DNA from: CAYFJO01 sp964343305
Lineage (GTDB): Bacteria > Planctomycetota > Planctomycetia > Pirellulales > Pirellulaceae
Direction of reading: 5' to 3'
NCBI GenBank assembly: GCA_964343305.1
Contig: CAYFJO010000001.1
Span: 1-64,000 of the forward strand
Length of the DNA stretch: 64,000 nucleotides
Shown: positions 1-8,974 of the stretch, in pieces
Position numbering within the stretch: the first letter of the stretch is position 1
Layout: every line of letters begins with the position of its first letter
Made by a program: the position numbers and the translations under genes
Notes under the pieces: generated by a model
The model's input: only the letters and a program-made list of their open reading frames with translations
Databases searched by the model: none
What the model was told of the DNA's origin: nothing

Positions 1-56
1 ATCGAGACCAATTCTTTTTAACTCGAAATTAGGTTAACGGCGTTGAGTGCCACCCA

Positions 57-624
57 GCCAAGTTTAACTACAAGCACAAAATGCAGTCGGGCGGCGGCGG
101 ACAGTACGCTCACATCGTCGGCACGGTCGAACCGCTACCCTAGGACGCCGAGGAGTCGTTCGTCTTCGAGGAGAGCGTCGTCCAGGGACGCATTCCCAAG
201 CAATACATCCCACCGATCGGCTGTGCGCGGGTCTCCCGACCCCGCACTGAGCGCGACCGAAGGTCTTCCGAACAACCGCCGTACATTTCAGCAATTGGAG
301 ACCTTCGGTCAATGTATTGGCGAGGTCAGAGACCTGCGCCAAGCAAGTGAAACGCCGATCCAATTCCAAGGCGCGGTCGTCGGCGACGTCGCCACGCGCC
401 GAGGCATGATCGAAACCACAGGCACGCGCGAAGACGGCACGACGCAAATCGAATGCACGGTGCCGCTTCCCGAGACGTTCGGTTACGCCACCGACCTACG
501 CAGCATGACCCAAGGCCAAGGCACTTCGACGATGGAATTGGCAGCCTACAAAAAGGTCCCCGCCAGCATCCAAGAAGACATCATCGAAGAACGCAAACAA
601 GGCCAACTGGTTGGTGCGAAGTAG
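57..624 (+). pseudogene. Elongation factor G C-terminal fragment, broken
   Basis: This is a remnant of a translation elongation factor G (EF-G) gene covering only domain IV to the C-terminus. In frame 3 from about 57, EF-G domain IV is readable (FNYKHKMQSGGGGQYAHIVG, then FVFEESVVQGRIPKQYIP) but is cut by a TAG at 141-143. Homology stops near 215. From about 345 it resumes in a different frame (frame 1) with IQFQGAVVGDVATRRGMI and FGYATDLRSMTQGQGT, ending in a normal-looking EF-G tail at 624. Roughly 90 residues of the family are missing between the two parts, replaced by about 130 bp that includes a 12-bp inverted repeat. The GTPase domain is absent. Stop, frameshift and deletion together make this a pseudogene; a functional EF-G must lie elsewhere. 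Confidence 0.88.
255..310. repeat. 12-bp perfect inverted repeat inside EF-G remnant
   Basis: GACCGAAGGTCT at 255-266 is the exact reverse complement of AGACCTTCGGTC at 299-310, with a 32-bp spacer. It lies in the stretch that interrupts EF-G homology, so it may belong to a small inserted element. No transposase is present. Confidence 0.7.
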
Positions 625-788
625 GACTCTTGTGTAGAATGAAAGTGATCGAACGCCGATCGGTGCTCGGTCCCTTTTTCATTTGCGACTTACTACGGTT
701 AATTAGATACGTCTCCGGAATTGCGACCTGATATATCTGCAAGCGCTCTGCCAGCTAGGCGTTTGACAGTCACCCGGGCCTGATCGTC

Positions 789-2975
789 ATGACTACGAAC
801 AACCCAAAGCGTGTGAAATTTCGGACCTTACTTCTCCTGTTAACGATTGGCTTCGTGTTGTTTGCGGCGTGGCTTTCCTATCGAGCGAATGAACAACGTA
901 AGATGTTCAAGTGGGTCCGACACGTTGGTGGACTGGCCGAGTATAAACGGGACGGCCACCCGGTTTTCAAGCCCGCATGGGGAATCGACTATGTCGCGAC
1001 GATCGTAAAAGTTCAATTCTTCCCGGCGCAACTCATGGGAGAGGACTATAAGGTTATCTACGGACACGACTTTGAGGCTCTAGCGGATGCAACACCTTTG
1101 GCCAAATTGAAAGGCTTGAAATGGTTGTCCCTCGAACACACACAAGTCAGCGATTTGACACCGTTGGCGGAGTTGAAGAACCTTGAGTTTTTGCATTTCA
1201 ACAGAACGCCAGTCACTGATCTAACACCGCTGGCTGAGCTGACGAATCTTGAAGTGTTGTCCCTCAGTGGAACGAAGGTCCGCGATTTGACGCCCCTGGC
1301 CAAACTGACAAATCTCAAAGAGCTATTACTCATCGGAACACAAGTCAGCGATTTGTCACCATTGGCCAACCTGAACAACCTTGAGATATTGTTCCTCAGC
1401 GATACGCAAGTCAGCGATGTGTCTCCGCTGACCAACCTGAAAAACCTAAAGAAATTAGCCCTTGGCGGTACGCAAGTCAGCGACGCATCACTGCTGGCTA
1501 ACCTGACAAGCCTGGAGTACTTGGACCTCAGTGACACGAAAGTCACCAAAAGGGACTGCGACCTGCTACAGGAGTCGTTATGGTCGGCGATAGTTATCGA
1601 TTCGAGTATTACGGACTCAGACGGCGTGGACACGTCTGGAAACGATGTTGCGACAATTCTAGACCCCAAAAGTGAGTCAGATGATGAGACGGATATCCGT
1701 AGTTGTTATGACGCCTACTACGCCGCGCTCTTCTCACAGGACGGACCAGCGGCTCGCAAACAACTGAGCCTTGAAACCGTGAAGTATTATGGAGATCTTC
1801 AGAAACTAACCTTAAACGGCAGTGACGACGAGATTGGGAAGCAGTCGTTGATTGAAAAGCTTTTCGTCGCCGTGATGCGGCGAGTTGTTGCCAAGGATAA
1901 GTTGAATGCAATGTCCGCCGAGGATGTCGTTGAGTTTGGCATCCTGATGACGGACGCTGAAGAAGCAAAGAAGCACGGCCTGGGAAAAATCTCCATCACT
2001 GGGGATAAGGCAGTCGGTGAGTATCTATTAAGCTCGCAGGTGGTGCCGGGCATGGACTACGAATTTCGTCACGAAGACGGCGTATGGAAATTGAACCTTG
2101 TTCCGTCCATGGAAAGGATGAGCCAGGCGATGAAGAAGTCCCTCGCCCAACAAGGAATGGACGAAGATTCGTTCGTTGAGGCGAGCACCGGAATGGCGGC
2201 GCTGCAAATGGCCGAATCCATTCTCGATGCATCCTCGAATCTAGCGACTTACGAGAAGCCGTCGAATTCAAGCGCGGCACCCGATTCGTATAAAAGCGCG
2301 GTCAACCCTTACATGGCTGCCTATGAAAAGATCGAACAAAAGTTGGCACGAATCGCGAAAAGAATCCAAGCGGAACCGCCGGTGACTGAGGACTGGACGA
2401 AGGGCGACCTTGATCCCAAGCCAGTGTTCACGCTGTTGCCCGAAAGTTCGAATGTCTGCGTCGCCAACTTGGCGGACATTCCGCAAACGCGGAACTACTT
2501 TGACGCTCAAACAATGCCGAACTTCAGTCACTCCCACAACGGATTGATCGAAGGGTTGGACTATTGTAGGACGGTCGATAAACGGAAGGATTCGAAATTC
2601 CACGCTTCGTATGCAGCCATGATGGTCCGCGAATGCAAAAATGGATTGAACGTTCGCTACCTTGTCGTCGTTCGTCCCGCGACGTTTAAGAAAGTCGAAA
2701 TCGCCGACAACAAGTTTACTGGCGGTACAGGAACGTTTGACACGTTTTTTGTCCACCTGGAAACCGAAGAAGTCGTCGCCAAAATCAATGTCGAAGCGAG
2801 CACGGCTGGCGCGTATCGCGACGAAATCTGGACCGAAGGCGACTCGACAAAAGAAGACGATCGCGAAGTTATGCTTCGCCAGGTTCACTACGCGATCACG
2901 CGAAACTTCGACGAAGAATTAACCACGCGATACACAAAACTCCTCGGCACAACGCTTGAGTTTTGGGCCCGCTGA
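789..2975 (+). CDS. Membrane-anchored leucine-rich-repeat protein
   Basis: The protein has 728 residues. It starts with a basic N-terminus and one membrane helix (about 13-29), so the rest is probably exported while anchored. Residues about 101-254 carry seven 22-residue leucine-rich repeats of the form LTPLAxLxNLExLxLxxTxVSD, an internalin-like LRR pattern suited to protein binding. The following segment (about 255-480) is acidic and helical. The last 230 residues form a separate domain with a VRYLVVVRP strand that I do not recognise. The repeats are also visible as 66-bp DNA repeats, so copy number may vary between strains. The ATG has only a weak ribosome site. No operon partner is obvious. 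Function is unknown; binding of a surface partner is inferred from the LRR only. Confidence 0.85.
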   Translation: MTTNNPKRVKFRTLLLLLTIGFVLFAAWLSYRANEQRKMFKWVRHVGGLAEYKRDGHPVFKPAWGIDYVATIVKVQFFPAQLMGEDYKVIYGHDFEALADATPLAKLKGLKWLSLEHTQVSDLTPLAELKNLEFLHFNRTPVTDLTPLAELTNLEVLSLSGTKVRDLTPLAKLTNLKELLLIGTQVSDLSPLANLNNLEILFLSDTQVSDVSPLTNLKNLKKLALGGTQVSDASLLANLTSLEYLDLSDTKVTKRDCDLLQESLWSAIVIDSSITDSDGVDTSGNDVATILDPKSESDDETDIRSCYDAYYAALFSQDGPAARKQLSLETVKYYGDLQKLTLNGSDDEIGKQSLIEKLFVAVMRRVVAKDKLNAMSAEDVVEFGILMTDAEEAKKHGLGKISITGDKAVGEYLLSSQVVPGMDYEFRHEDGVWKLNLVPSMERMSQAMKKSLAQQGMDEDSFVEASTGMAALQMAESILDASSNLATYEKPSNSSAAPDSYKSAVNPYMAAYEKIEQKLARIAKRIQAEPPVTEDWTKGDLDPKPVFTLLPESSNVCVANLADIPQTRNYFDAQTMPNFSHSHNGLIEGLDYCRTVDKRKDSKFHASYAAMMVRECKNGLNVRYLVVVRPATFKKVEIADNKFTGGTGTFDTFFVHLETEEVVAKINVEASTAGAYRDEIWTEGDSTKEDDREVMLRQVHYAITRNFDEELTTRYTKLLGTTLEFWAR

Positions 2976-3091
2976 TTTCGATGTTTGGGGACGAAGAAAG
3001 CGGACGAAGAAAACAGGACAGGTCTGGAACAGGGGTCTTTTTGGCGTCACATCAGCAGTTGGTGTCTGTCGATGCTGCCGTAACTGAGCGG

Positions 3092-3940
3092 CTATTTCGC
3101 GACATCATTGGGCACAGGAAGAGAGAATAGTAAATCGTCCAGTGTGACACCTTCTACCTTCTCATTGGATGGCCAACCGGATCCGTTGACGATCTTCACT
3201 TTTGAAATCGCTGGAATCAGATTTCCCTGTTCGTCCATGGCGACGATCCCGACAAAGACTCCGCCACCGCTGGGGCCGCTGATGTTATCCCCGACCGCCA
3301 ATTCGCGGCCATCCCATCCAAATACGGTGATGCTGCACTGTCCCTCGGATGGCCAATCGGCATCAATAAAGGTCACTCCGAATCCTGACGCCAGCCCAGG
3401 ACGATCTTCAACCGTGAAGGTTACGTTCGTCTTGTTTCCGCCAGGATTATTGGCCGTGTGAGGTTTCTTTGCCTTCGGCCCTGGAGCGAAGGAATTCGGC
3501 CGAGTGACTGGGGGGAATTGCGCTGGATGGCCAAATGTTCTGCTCGCGAATTGGCCGCTCTGGCCGCGAATCACGATGCCTTGATTCGCATATCGATCTG
3601 CTTCAAGTGGAACAATGTCGGCACGGGAAGTATCAATGTCGTCGAAATCAACAAGCTGCCTGGATCCTTGCAACAATCGTTCGAATTCGCGCCGATCGCG
3701 CATTACCTTGATACGAACATTCGACAACGTGAGCTGTTTGTTCAAACGCCAACGATCCGACCACCAACCGGCCACCAGCGCGCAAACCAACACTAGGACC
3801 AACAGCGTCTTCAAGCTGAAACGAAACCAGGAAGCTGAGCTCTTCCGATTCGTATCAGCAACTTCGGCTGTTGCTGAAGGATCTAGATCGTTTCCAGCTT
3901 CTTCATCGCTTGAAGTTTCCGTGCTGAGTGGCTCGTCCAT
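3092..3940 (-). CDS. Single-helix membrane protein, unknown function
   Basis: 282 residues, read from the ATG at 3940. A short acidic cytoplasmic N-terminus (STETSSDEEAGNDLDP) is followed by one helix, FSLKTLLVLVLVCALVAGWW, a membrane entry pattern that recurs in many planctomycete proteins of unknown function. A basic stretch and a beta-rich domain follow, containing VTFTVEDRPGLASGFGVTFI and a glycine-rich segment. The predicted outer part would face the periplasm. I do not recognise the domain and infer no activity. Confidence 0.75.
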   Translation of the reverse strand: MDEPLSTETSSDEEAGNDLDPSATAEVADTNRKSSASWFRFSLKTLLVLVLVCALVAGWWSDRWRLNKQLTLSNVRIKVMRDRREFERLLQGSRQLVDFDDIDTSRADIVPLEADRYANQGIVIRGQSGQFASRTFGHPAQFPPVTRPNSFAPGPKAKKPHTANNPGGNKTNVTFTVEDRPGLASGFGVTFIDADWPSEGQCSITVFGWDGRELAVGDNISGPSGGGVFVGIVAMDEQGNLIPAISKVKIVNGSGWPSNEKVEGVTLDDLLFSLPVPNDVAK

Positions 3941-4311
3941 TGCAGGCAAATCTCAACAGATAATGAATTCTTCGCACGTTCTTCATTATGCCTAGAATCA
4001 ATAGAAAGGGAATTGCCGTTGAACGAGTGATGTTGAAAATGGGAGTGTTACACCATGAGCAAGCGTAGGTCACGCTGTGCGTGACGAACTGCGGCTTCCA
4101 TTTTGCTTAACGGTTCACTTTATTACGTCCTCTTCCTTTCGAGCTCGATTCCGGCATGCGGAGCATGCCCTACGTGGATTCGCCCGTCTTGTCTTCGATG
4201 GCACGGTAATCGATCGGTCGTTTCCTCATTTCCGCCGTGAAACATCCCCACCGCTGCATGGAGCACTCCTGGCCAGACTCTGCGATTCGTACGAAGCCGA
4301 ATCGAGAATGA
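3941..4311. other. Gene-free stretch with one palindrome
   Basis: 371 bp between two genes that both read leftward. It contains a 7-bp inverted repeat GGCATGC-GGA-GCATGCC at 4153-4169, of the short hairpin type scattered through this window. Apart from the presumed promoter of the leftward membrane protein I see nothing else supportable. Confidence 0.5.
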
Positions 4312-5406
4312 CTATGGGGCGGTCATTCGATGCGTCGGAACTGGGGGCGACGGGCGGAATCGTTGGACACCAGCGATCGAGTGCCCCAGATCAAATCGAT
4401 TGGCGATGGACGATACAGAATCCGTCACGATTTGTTCGAGCACTTCCGGATCTATCGCCACACGGGCGTTGACGATCAGTTCGCACTCGCTGGTCTTAAC
4501 GCCGGACTCCAGTGAAAGTTCGACATCGGCTCCGCCACCGACGAGATTCGCGATGGCGGACTCGTTGTTGGCCTGACCGAGGACTTTCAAATGCGCCGTT
4601 TCGCTGTTTTCGTCGGCAAGTCCGTCACGCAGTTGTTGAACCAGCGCGACGAGGACTTTGTCGAGCGAAAATGTTTCCCCTGTGAATGTTGCCTGGCAGT
4701 TGAGCCAACCGAGTTCGGCTTCGCCTTCGGCATACACCTCGTAGTCGACTTCCATGAACGTTTCGTGACGCTCGGATGCCGCGCTGAGCTGGTCGATCAA
4801 TTCGGCCACGCCCTCGCCGTCGCGGGCACTCATGGCCAGAACTCGTTTATCGGGGAAACGCTGTGAGACCAGGTTGATGAGTTCCGCGCGCTGGTCGTCC
4901 GACAACTTGTCGACTTTGTTGACGGCGACGATATCGGCCTCTTCGATTTGCTTCAAAAAGATGTAGGCTGCCTTTGGCGAGAAGCCGACTTGTTCGTCGC
5001 GGAGGATTTTCATTCCATGTTCGGGCTTCAAGATGACGGCCAGCGGGGCGATTTCGTATTGGTCGCCGTACAAATGCCGCATCGGTTCGATAACCGTGGC
5101 GACCAGATCCGTGCAACTGCCCACCGGTTCGGTGATGATGAGGTCGGGCGCGGTTTCCTCGGACAATTCTTTTGCTGTTTGGACCAGATCGTCGAACTTG
5201 CAGCAGAAGCAGGCCCCGGGCACTTCGCCGACGTTGAAGCCTTGGGCTCGCAACGACTCCGTGTCGACCAGATTGTAGGCCTGGTCGTTGGTGACGAGAC
5301 CGACCGACAAACCTTGATCGGTGTAATGGCGGGCCAGTCGAGCAATCGTGGTCGTTTTGCCAGCGCCGAGGAATCCGCCGATCATCAAAAAGCGGGCACG
5401 TTTCAT
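4312..5406 (-). CDS. CobW-type (G3E family) P-loop GTPase, metal chaperone-like
   Basis: The ATG at 5406 starts a 364-residue protein that opens with the P-loop GGFLGAGKTT (about 10-19), followed by the family CxCC metal site in the form ACFCCKFDD (about 65-73) and the guanine-specificity motif NKVD. G3E GTPases insert or hand over metals such as zinc, cobalt or nickel in the cytoplasm. The C-terminal half is long and diverges from classical CobW. An in-frame TTG further upstream at 5532 is rejected because it lies inside the divergent aminotransferase gene. Its metal cannot be named from sequence. It is divergently arranged with the DegT-type gene, leaving a 56-bp shared upstream region. Confidence 0.85.
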   Translation of the reverse strand: MKRARFLMIGGFLGAGKTTTIARLARHYTDQGLSVGLVTNDQAYNLVDTESLRAQGFNVGEVPGACFCCKFDDLVQTAKELSEETAPDLIITEPVGSCTDLVATVIEPMRHLYGDQYEIAPLAVILKPEHGMKILRDEQVGFSPKAAYIFLKQIEEADIVAVNKVDKLSDDQRAELINLVSQRFPDKRVLAMSARDGEGVAELIDQLSAASERHETFMEVDYEVYAEGEAELGWLNCQATFTGETFSLDKVLVALVQQLRDGLADENSETAHLKVLGQANNESAIANLVGGGADVELSLESGVKTSECELIVNARVAIDPEVLEQIVTDSVSSIANRFDLGHSIAGVQRFRPSPPVPTHRMTAP

Positions 5407-5462
5407 GTTCAATCCAGAGGTGGGAGTGAGGTGGGTGGGAATGTGAATTAGATTATAAATAG

Positions 5463-6635
5463 ATGGCGATCCATCCGCCACGACGTAACGCGAAAGGAAT
5501 GAACATCGTTTTTGACGACCCTCAACTTGCAATCAATGGCGGACCACGTGCCGTGCCCGACGGGCCGCCTTCTTGGCCTTGTGACGACGATCGGGTCCGC
5601 GCGGCATTGAACCGTGCGTATCAAGACGGAAGTTGGGGACGTTACGAAGGCCCGCACTGCGGACAATTGATTGACATGCTCCGGCAGATGCACGACGTCG
5701 AGCATGCGTTGCTGTGTTGCTCGGGCACTTTTGCGGTGGAACTCGCCTTGCGTGGATTGCAGGTGGGACCTGGCGACGAAGTGGTGTTGGCGGGCTACGA
5801 TTTTTCCGGAAATTTTCGATGCATCGAATCTGTGGGGGCGTGGCCGGTGCTTGTTGATATCGATCCAGAAACGTGGTGTCTCGACGCCAACCTGCTTTCC
5901 CAGGCGGTCGGCGAACAGACCCGTGCGGTCGTCGTGTCACATTTGCACGGCGGCGTTGCCGACATGAGATGCATTTGCGACGTGGCGGAGCGACATGGCT
6001 TGGTGATCGTTGAGGACGCCTGCCAAGCTCCCGGAGCGATTGTTCAAGGGAAGCCTGCCGGCACGTGGGGCGATGTCGGCGTGCTTAGCTTTGGAGGAAG
6101 TAAGCTGCTGACGGCCGGACGAGGCGGCGCGATTGTTACGCGGCACGCGGATGTCGCGCAGCGGGCCAAAGTCTATTGTGAAAGGGGAAACAACGCTTAT
6201 CCGCTGAGTGAGCTTCAAGCCGCCGTGCTCGCGCCGCAAGTGGATGTGTTGGCGGATCGCAATCGCGTTCGTTCGCGCCGTGTTGAACAACTACGGCAAC
6301 TTGTCAGAAGTGTCGATGGCCTGAAGATGATCACGAGTGCTGATGCCACGACTAGCCCTGTTTACTTCAAAGTTGCGTTTCAATGCCAGTCAAATGTACG
6401 CGACCAGTTTATTGCCGCAATCCAGGCCGAGGGGATCGCGATGGACGCTGGCTTTCGAGGTTTTCTACGACGATCGGAAAAGCGTTGTCGCAAAGTCGGA
6501 GATTTACACAGTGCCGAAAACGCTGCACAGAACACACTTGTGTTGCATCATCCGGTTTTGCTTGAGTCGAGTGAGACCATCGACCGGCTTGCGGACGGTG
6601 TCGAAAAAGTGACACGCGCCATGATCAACACATAG
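5463..6635 (+). CDS. DegT/DnrJ/EryC1/StrS-family PLP aminotransferase
   Basis: 390 residues of the sugar-aminotransferase fold. The family signature is clear: a substrate-entry region with CCSGTFAVELAL (about 85-96), the PLP-binding aspartate in VIVEDACQAPG (D185) and the Schiff-base lysine in SFGGSKLLTAGRGG (K214). Family members transaminate keto-sugars for surface glycans or antibiotics, or act as dehydratases. No nucleotide-sugar genes lie nearby, so the substrate is open. The start may be the ATG at 5463 or the ATG at 5499; neither has a well-spaced ribosome site (AAAGGA abuts the second directly). It is followed after 19 bp by surE and probably cotranscribed with it. Confidence 0.87.
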   Translation: MAIHPPRRNAKGMNIVFDDPQLAINGGPRAVPDGPPSWPCDDDRVRAALNRAYQDGSWGRYEGPHCGQLIDMLRQMHDVEHALLCCSGTFAVELALRGLQVGPGDEVVLAGYDFSGNFRCIESVGAWPVLVDIDPETWCLDANLLSQAVGEQTRAVVVSHLHGGVADMRCICDVAERHGLVIVEDACQAPGAIVQGKPAGTWGDVGVLSFGGSKLLTAGRGGAIVTRHADVAQRAKVYCERGNNAYPLSELQAAVLAPQVDVLADRNRVRSRRVEQLRQLVRSVDGLKMITSADATTSPVYFKVAFQCQSNVRDQFIAAIQAEGIAMDAGFRGFLRRSEKRCRKVGDLHSAENAAQNTLVLHHPVLLESSETIDRLADGVEKVTRAMINT

Positions 6636-6654
6636 CACCTTGGGATGGGGACCG

Positions 6655-7344
6655 ATGAAATTTTTGCTGACAAATGATGACGGATTTGACGCTCCGGGAC
6701 TCGCCGCCCTCGAAGAAACCCTCGCGCAACTTGGCGAATTGATTGTCATCGCACCCAATCAACCACTTTCTGGCGTTAGTCATCAAACGACCATTCACCG
6801 CCCAGTCAACATCGAGCAACATAGCGCATCTCGCTATTCCATTGACGGCACACCGGCCGACTGTGTGAGAATTGGTCTGCTTCACATCGCGCCCGATACA
6901 GATTGGGTGTTGTCCGGAATCAACGACGGTGGCAATCTGGGTGTTGACGTGTTCATGTCTGGAACGGTTGCTGCGGCTCGCGAGGCGGCATGGCTGAGAA
7001 CGTCCGCGATGGCGATTTCCCAATATCGCCGGCCGGACAGAACTGACGTTTGGGAGGTGGCAAAGAAAATGGTTTCCCGTGTGATGACTCGACTGCTCGC
7101 TCGTAAGCCAAGTCCGCGCCAATATTGGAACGTGAATTTGCCGGATTTAGGCGGCCAGGACACAACACCCGAGATGGTGTTTTGTGGACTCGATCCGAAT
7201 CCATTGCCCGTCGCATATCGAGAAGTCGACGGTGGACTTCAATACAGCGGCGTTTATGGCAAAAGAAAACGCCAACCTCATTTAGACGTTGACGTTTGCT
7301 TTTCTGGTCGAGTTGCGATTACCGAAGTGCCAGCCGGCACTTAA
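6655..7344 (+). CDS. surE: 5'/3'-nucleotidase SurE
   Basis: 229 residues. SurE removes phosphate from nucleoside monophosphates and is a stationary-phase survival protein. The metal site NDDGFDAPGL sits at the N-terminus (residues about 7-16), followed by the conserved PNQPLSGVSHQTT and the family block SGINDGGNLGVDVFMSGTVAAAREA. The ATG at 6655 follows GGGA and is preferred over an upstream TTG because the SurE fold begins with MKFLLTNDDG. It ends 2 bp before the convergent csrA, so the two transcripts run into each other. Confidence 0.95.
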   Translation: MKFLLTNDDGFDAPGLAALEETLAQLGELIVIAPNQPLSGVSHQTTIHRPVNIEQHSASRYSIDGTPADCVRIGLLHIAPDTDWVLSGINDGGNLGVDVFMSGTVAAAREAAWLRTSAMAISQYRRPDRTDVWEVAKKMVSRVMTRLLARKPSPRQYWNVNLPDLGGQDTTPEMVFCGLDPNPLPVAYREVDGGLQYSGVYGKRKRQPHLDVDVCFSGRVAITEVPAGT

Positions 7345-7346
7345 AT

Positions 7347-7601
7347 CTAGCGAGCGGCCCGTGGGACGAATGTCGCCGAATCCGAATCGAAAACGATTGG
7401 GCCTGCTGTCGACGGAACGCTTTGCTCGGCGGGTTCATGAAACTCGTTGGCGAACCGCTCGAGTTCGCCGCGTACGATTTTCACATCATTGGGTGCATCG
7501 ATCCCGATGCTAACTCGGTTCCCCGCGATACGATTGATGACCAGCGAAATGTTATCACCAATGACGATTCTTTCGCCAACTTTTCTGCTTAAAACCAACA
7601 T
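7347..7601 (-). CDS. csrA: Carbon storage regulator CsrA
   Basis: 84 residues, starting at the second ATG of [17 protein letters not shown] is well spaced for this ATG (7601) and too close for the first. The CsrA fold is intact: [42 protein letters not shown]. CsrA dimers bind GGA motifs in mRNA leaders and block or stabilise translation. The C-terminus is about 20 residues longer than the usual 61-65, with a low-complexity tail. This is the only intact csrA in the window; a second copy near 46.3 kb is broken. Confidence 0.95.
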   Translation of the reverse strand: MLVLSRKVGERIVIGDNISLVINRIAGNRVSIGIDAPNDVKIVRGELERFANEFHEPAEQSVPSTAGPIVFDSDSATFVPRAAR

Positions 7602-7972
7602 GACATTCATCCTTGTCGAAGAGGGGTCGTGAAGTGATTCGTTCAGTTTCGTGCCGATTCGGCAGTCATTTGTAAAAAGAAGTTGGACTTTTAAAGCAAA
7701 ACGAGTGCCATAATTGCGTCCGCCAGGAAAAATATGCGAAATAAAGTTCTTTGCCTCTGTGCAACCTCATTTTTGTCGTCCTGTTGACATTTAGGTAATT
7801 TGGAAGATGTGCGCAACGCGTCTCAATCGTAGACACACGTCTCGAATTGGTCATGGATCACTCACTATGGTTCGTTCGTCGCCAGCCCGGCAACTTGAAT
7901 GCACACCGTTGATAGCAGTCCGGCAAGTAGTAAGAATACACGGCGTTGAATTCCATTTGTGAGATACTCTCC
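7602..7972. other. Divergent promoter region, no gene seen
   Basis: 371 AT-rich bp between divergent csrA and the TPR gene. It must hold both promoters. I could not identify a convincing sigma-70 box, hairpin or short gene in it. Confidence 0.5.
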
Positions 7973-8761
7973 ATGTCCAGAAATTCGCTCTTCATCCTAT
8001 TCGTTGCTTATAGTGTCATGGTCGCTGCACAAAGTTCGCTATCCGGAGAAACCCCCGACGAGTTATTGCAATCGGCCAGCGAGGCAGCGAATCGGCGAGA
8101 GAATGAAAAAGCGATCAAGCTCGCGACCCAGGCGATTGAGATGAAGCCCGATTTGGCGTTCGCCTATTACCTGCGAGGCCGTTCACATTTTTGTGCCGGC
8201 AACGTGCATGCGTCAGTGGTCGACCTGGACAAGTACGTTGAATTGAATCCCAAAGTCGCACCGCGCCAGTGGGAGCGAGGAATCTCCTACTACTACGACA
8301 AACAATACAAAAAAGGCGCGGATCAGTTCATTCTGTACCAAACGTACGACGACGCCGATGTCGAAAACAGCGTTTGGCGATTCCTGTGCCAAGCCCCAAT
8401 CGACGGTGTGGAGAAAGCGCGCAAAGACATGCTGCCGATCGAAAACGACCGGCGTATTCCGATGATGGACGTCTACAATATGTTTCGCGGCAGGGTGACG
8501 CCTGACGAGGTTCTGGAAGTCGCTAAAGAGAATTCAGTGAACAACGAAGCGTTAAATCGCAGTTTGTTTTACGCGCACTTGTATATCGGACTGTATCACG
8601 AAGCCCACAAGAATCCAGATTTAGCCCGCAAGCACATTACGCTAGCGGCGGACAAGCACAAAATCGGGCACTACATGTGGGATGTCGCACACATCCACGC
8701 CAAGCTCTTGGCCATGAAGAACGGGAAAGCAAGCGACAAGGGTGATAGCACATCTCCCTAG
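7973..8761 (+). CDS. Secreted TPR-repeat protein
   Basis: 262 residues from the ATG at 7973; an upstream TTG would add a poor N-terminus. A signal peptide MSRNSLFILFVAYSVMVAAQ is followed by tetratricopeptide-type helices: ELLQSASEAANRRENEKAIKLATQAIEMKPDLAFAYYLRG (given here only as its first and last motifs, ELLQSASEAA and MKPDLAFAYYLRG), then a VDLDKYVELNPK unit. The C-terminal half keeps alpha-helical repeats but diverges. TPRs mediate protein contacts; partner unknown. It stands alone, with a large REP-like hairpin just downstream. Confidence 0.8.
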   Translation: MSRNSLFILFVAYSVMVAAQSSLSGETPDELLQSASEAANRRENEKAIKLATQAIEMKPDLAFAYYLRGRSHFCAGNVHASVVDLDKYVELNPKVAPRQWERGISYYYDKQYKKGADQFILYQTYDDADVENSVWRFLCQAPIDGVEKARKDMLPIENDRRIPMMDVYNMFRGRVTPDEVLEVAKENSVNNEALNRSLFYAHLYIGLYHEAHKNPDLARKHITLAADKHKIGHYMWDVAHIHAKLLAMKNGKASDKGDSTSP

Positions 8762-8863
8762 CTTTCCTAATCCACACGCCTGCTAACGTCGCTCAAGTCC
8801 GCAATCGAGCGAACCGATCCAATTCTAATACGCGCTAACTCTTTTCCATCCAACCAGTTTTGC

Positions 8864-8946
8864 GGATTCAAAAAGGGGTCAGGTACTTTTGTCGGAACGG
8901 CCCAAAGGGTGCTTTGCACAAAGGTACCTGACCCCTTTTTGAATCC
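8864..8946. repeat. Large REP-like hairpin, 29-bp arms
   Basis: Left arm 8864-8892 and right arm 8918-8946 are inverted copies with one mismatch (core AAAAAGGGGTCAGGTAC), separated by a 25-bp loop. From memory, this AAAAGGGGTCAGGTAC core is common around REP-associated tyrosine transposases (RAYT/Y1) in many bacteria; no such transposase is in the window. It overlaps the apparent upstream part of the next reading frame, which argues for a later start codon there. Confidence 0.85.
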
Positions 8947-8974
8947 ATTCGCAAGGCATTCGGGAGACGTCCCT

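Noticed and set aside
1086..1550. DNA tandem repeat array or CRISPR-like array
   Set aside because: The 66-bp periodicity is explained by 22-residue leucine-rich repeats in frame.
7666..7854. 62-residue frame upstream of csrA
   Set aside because: No motif, no ribosome site, AT-rich intergenic DNA.
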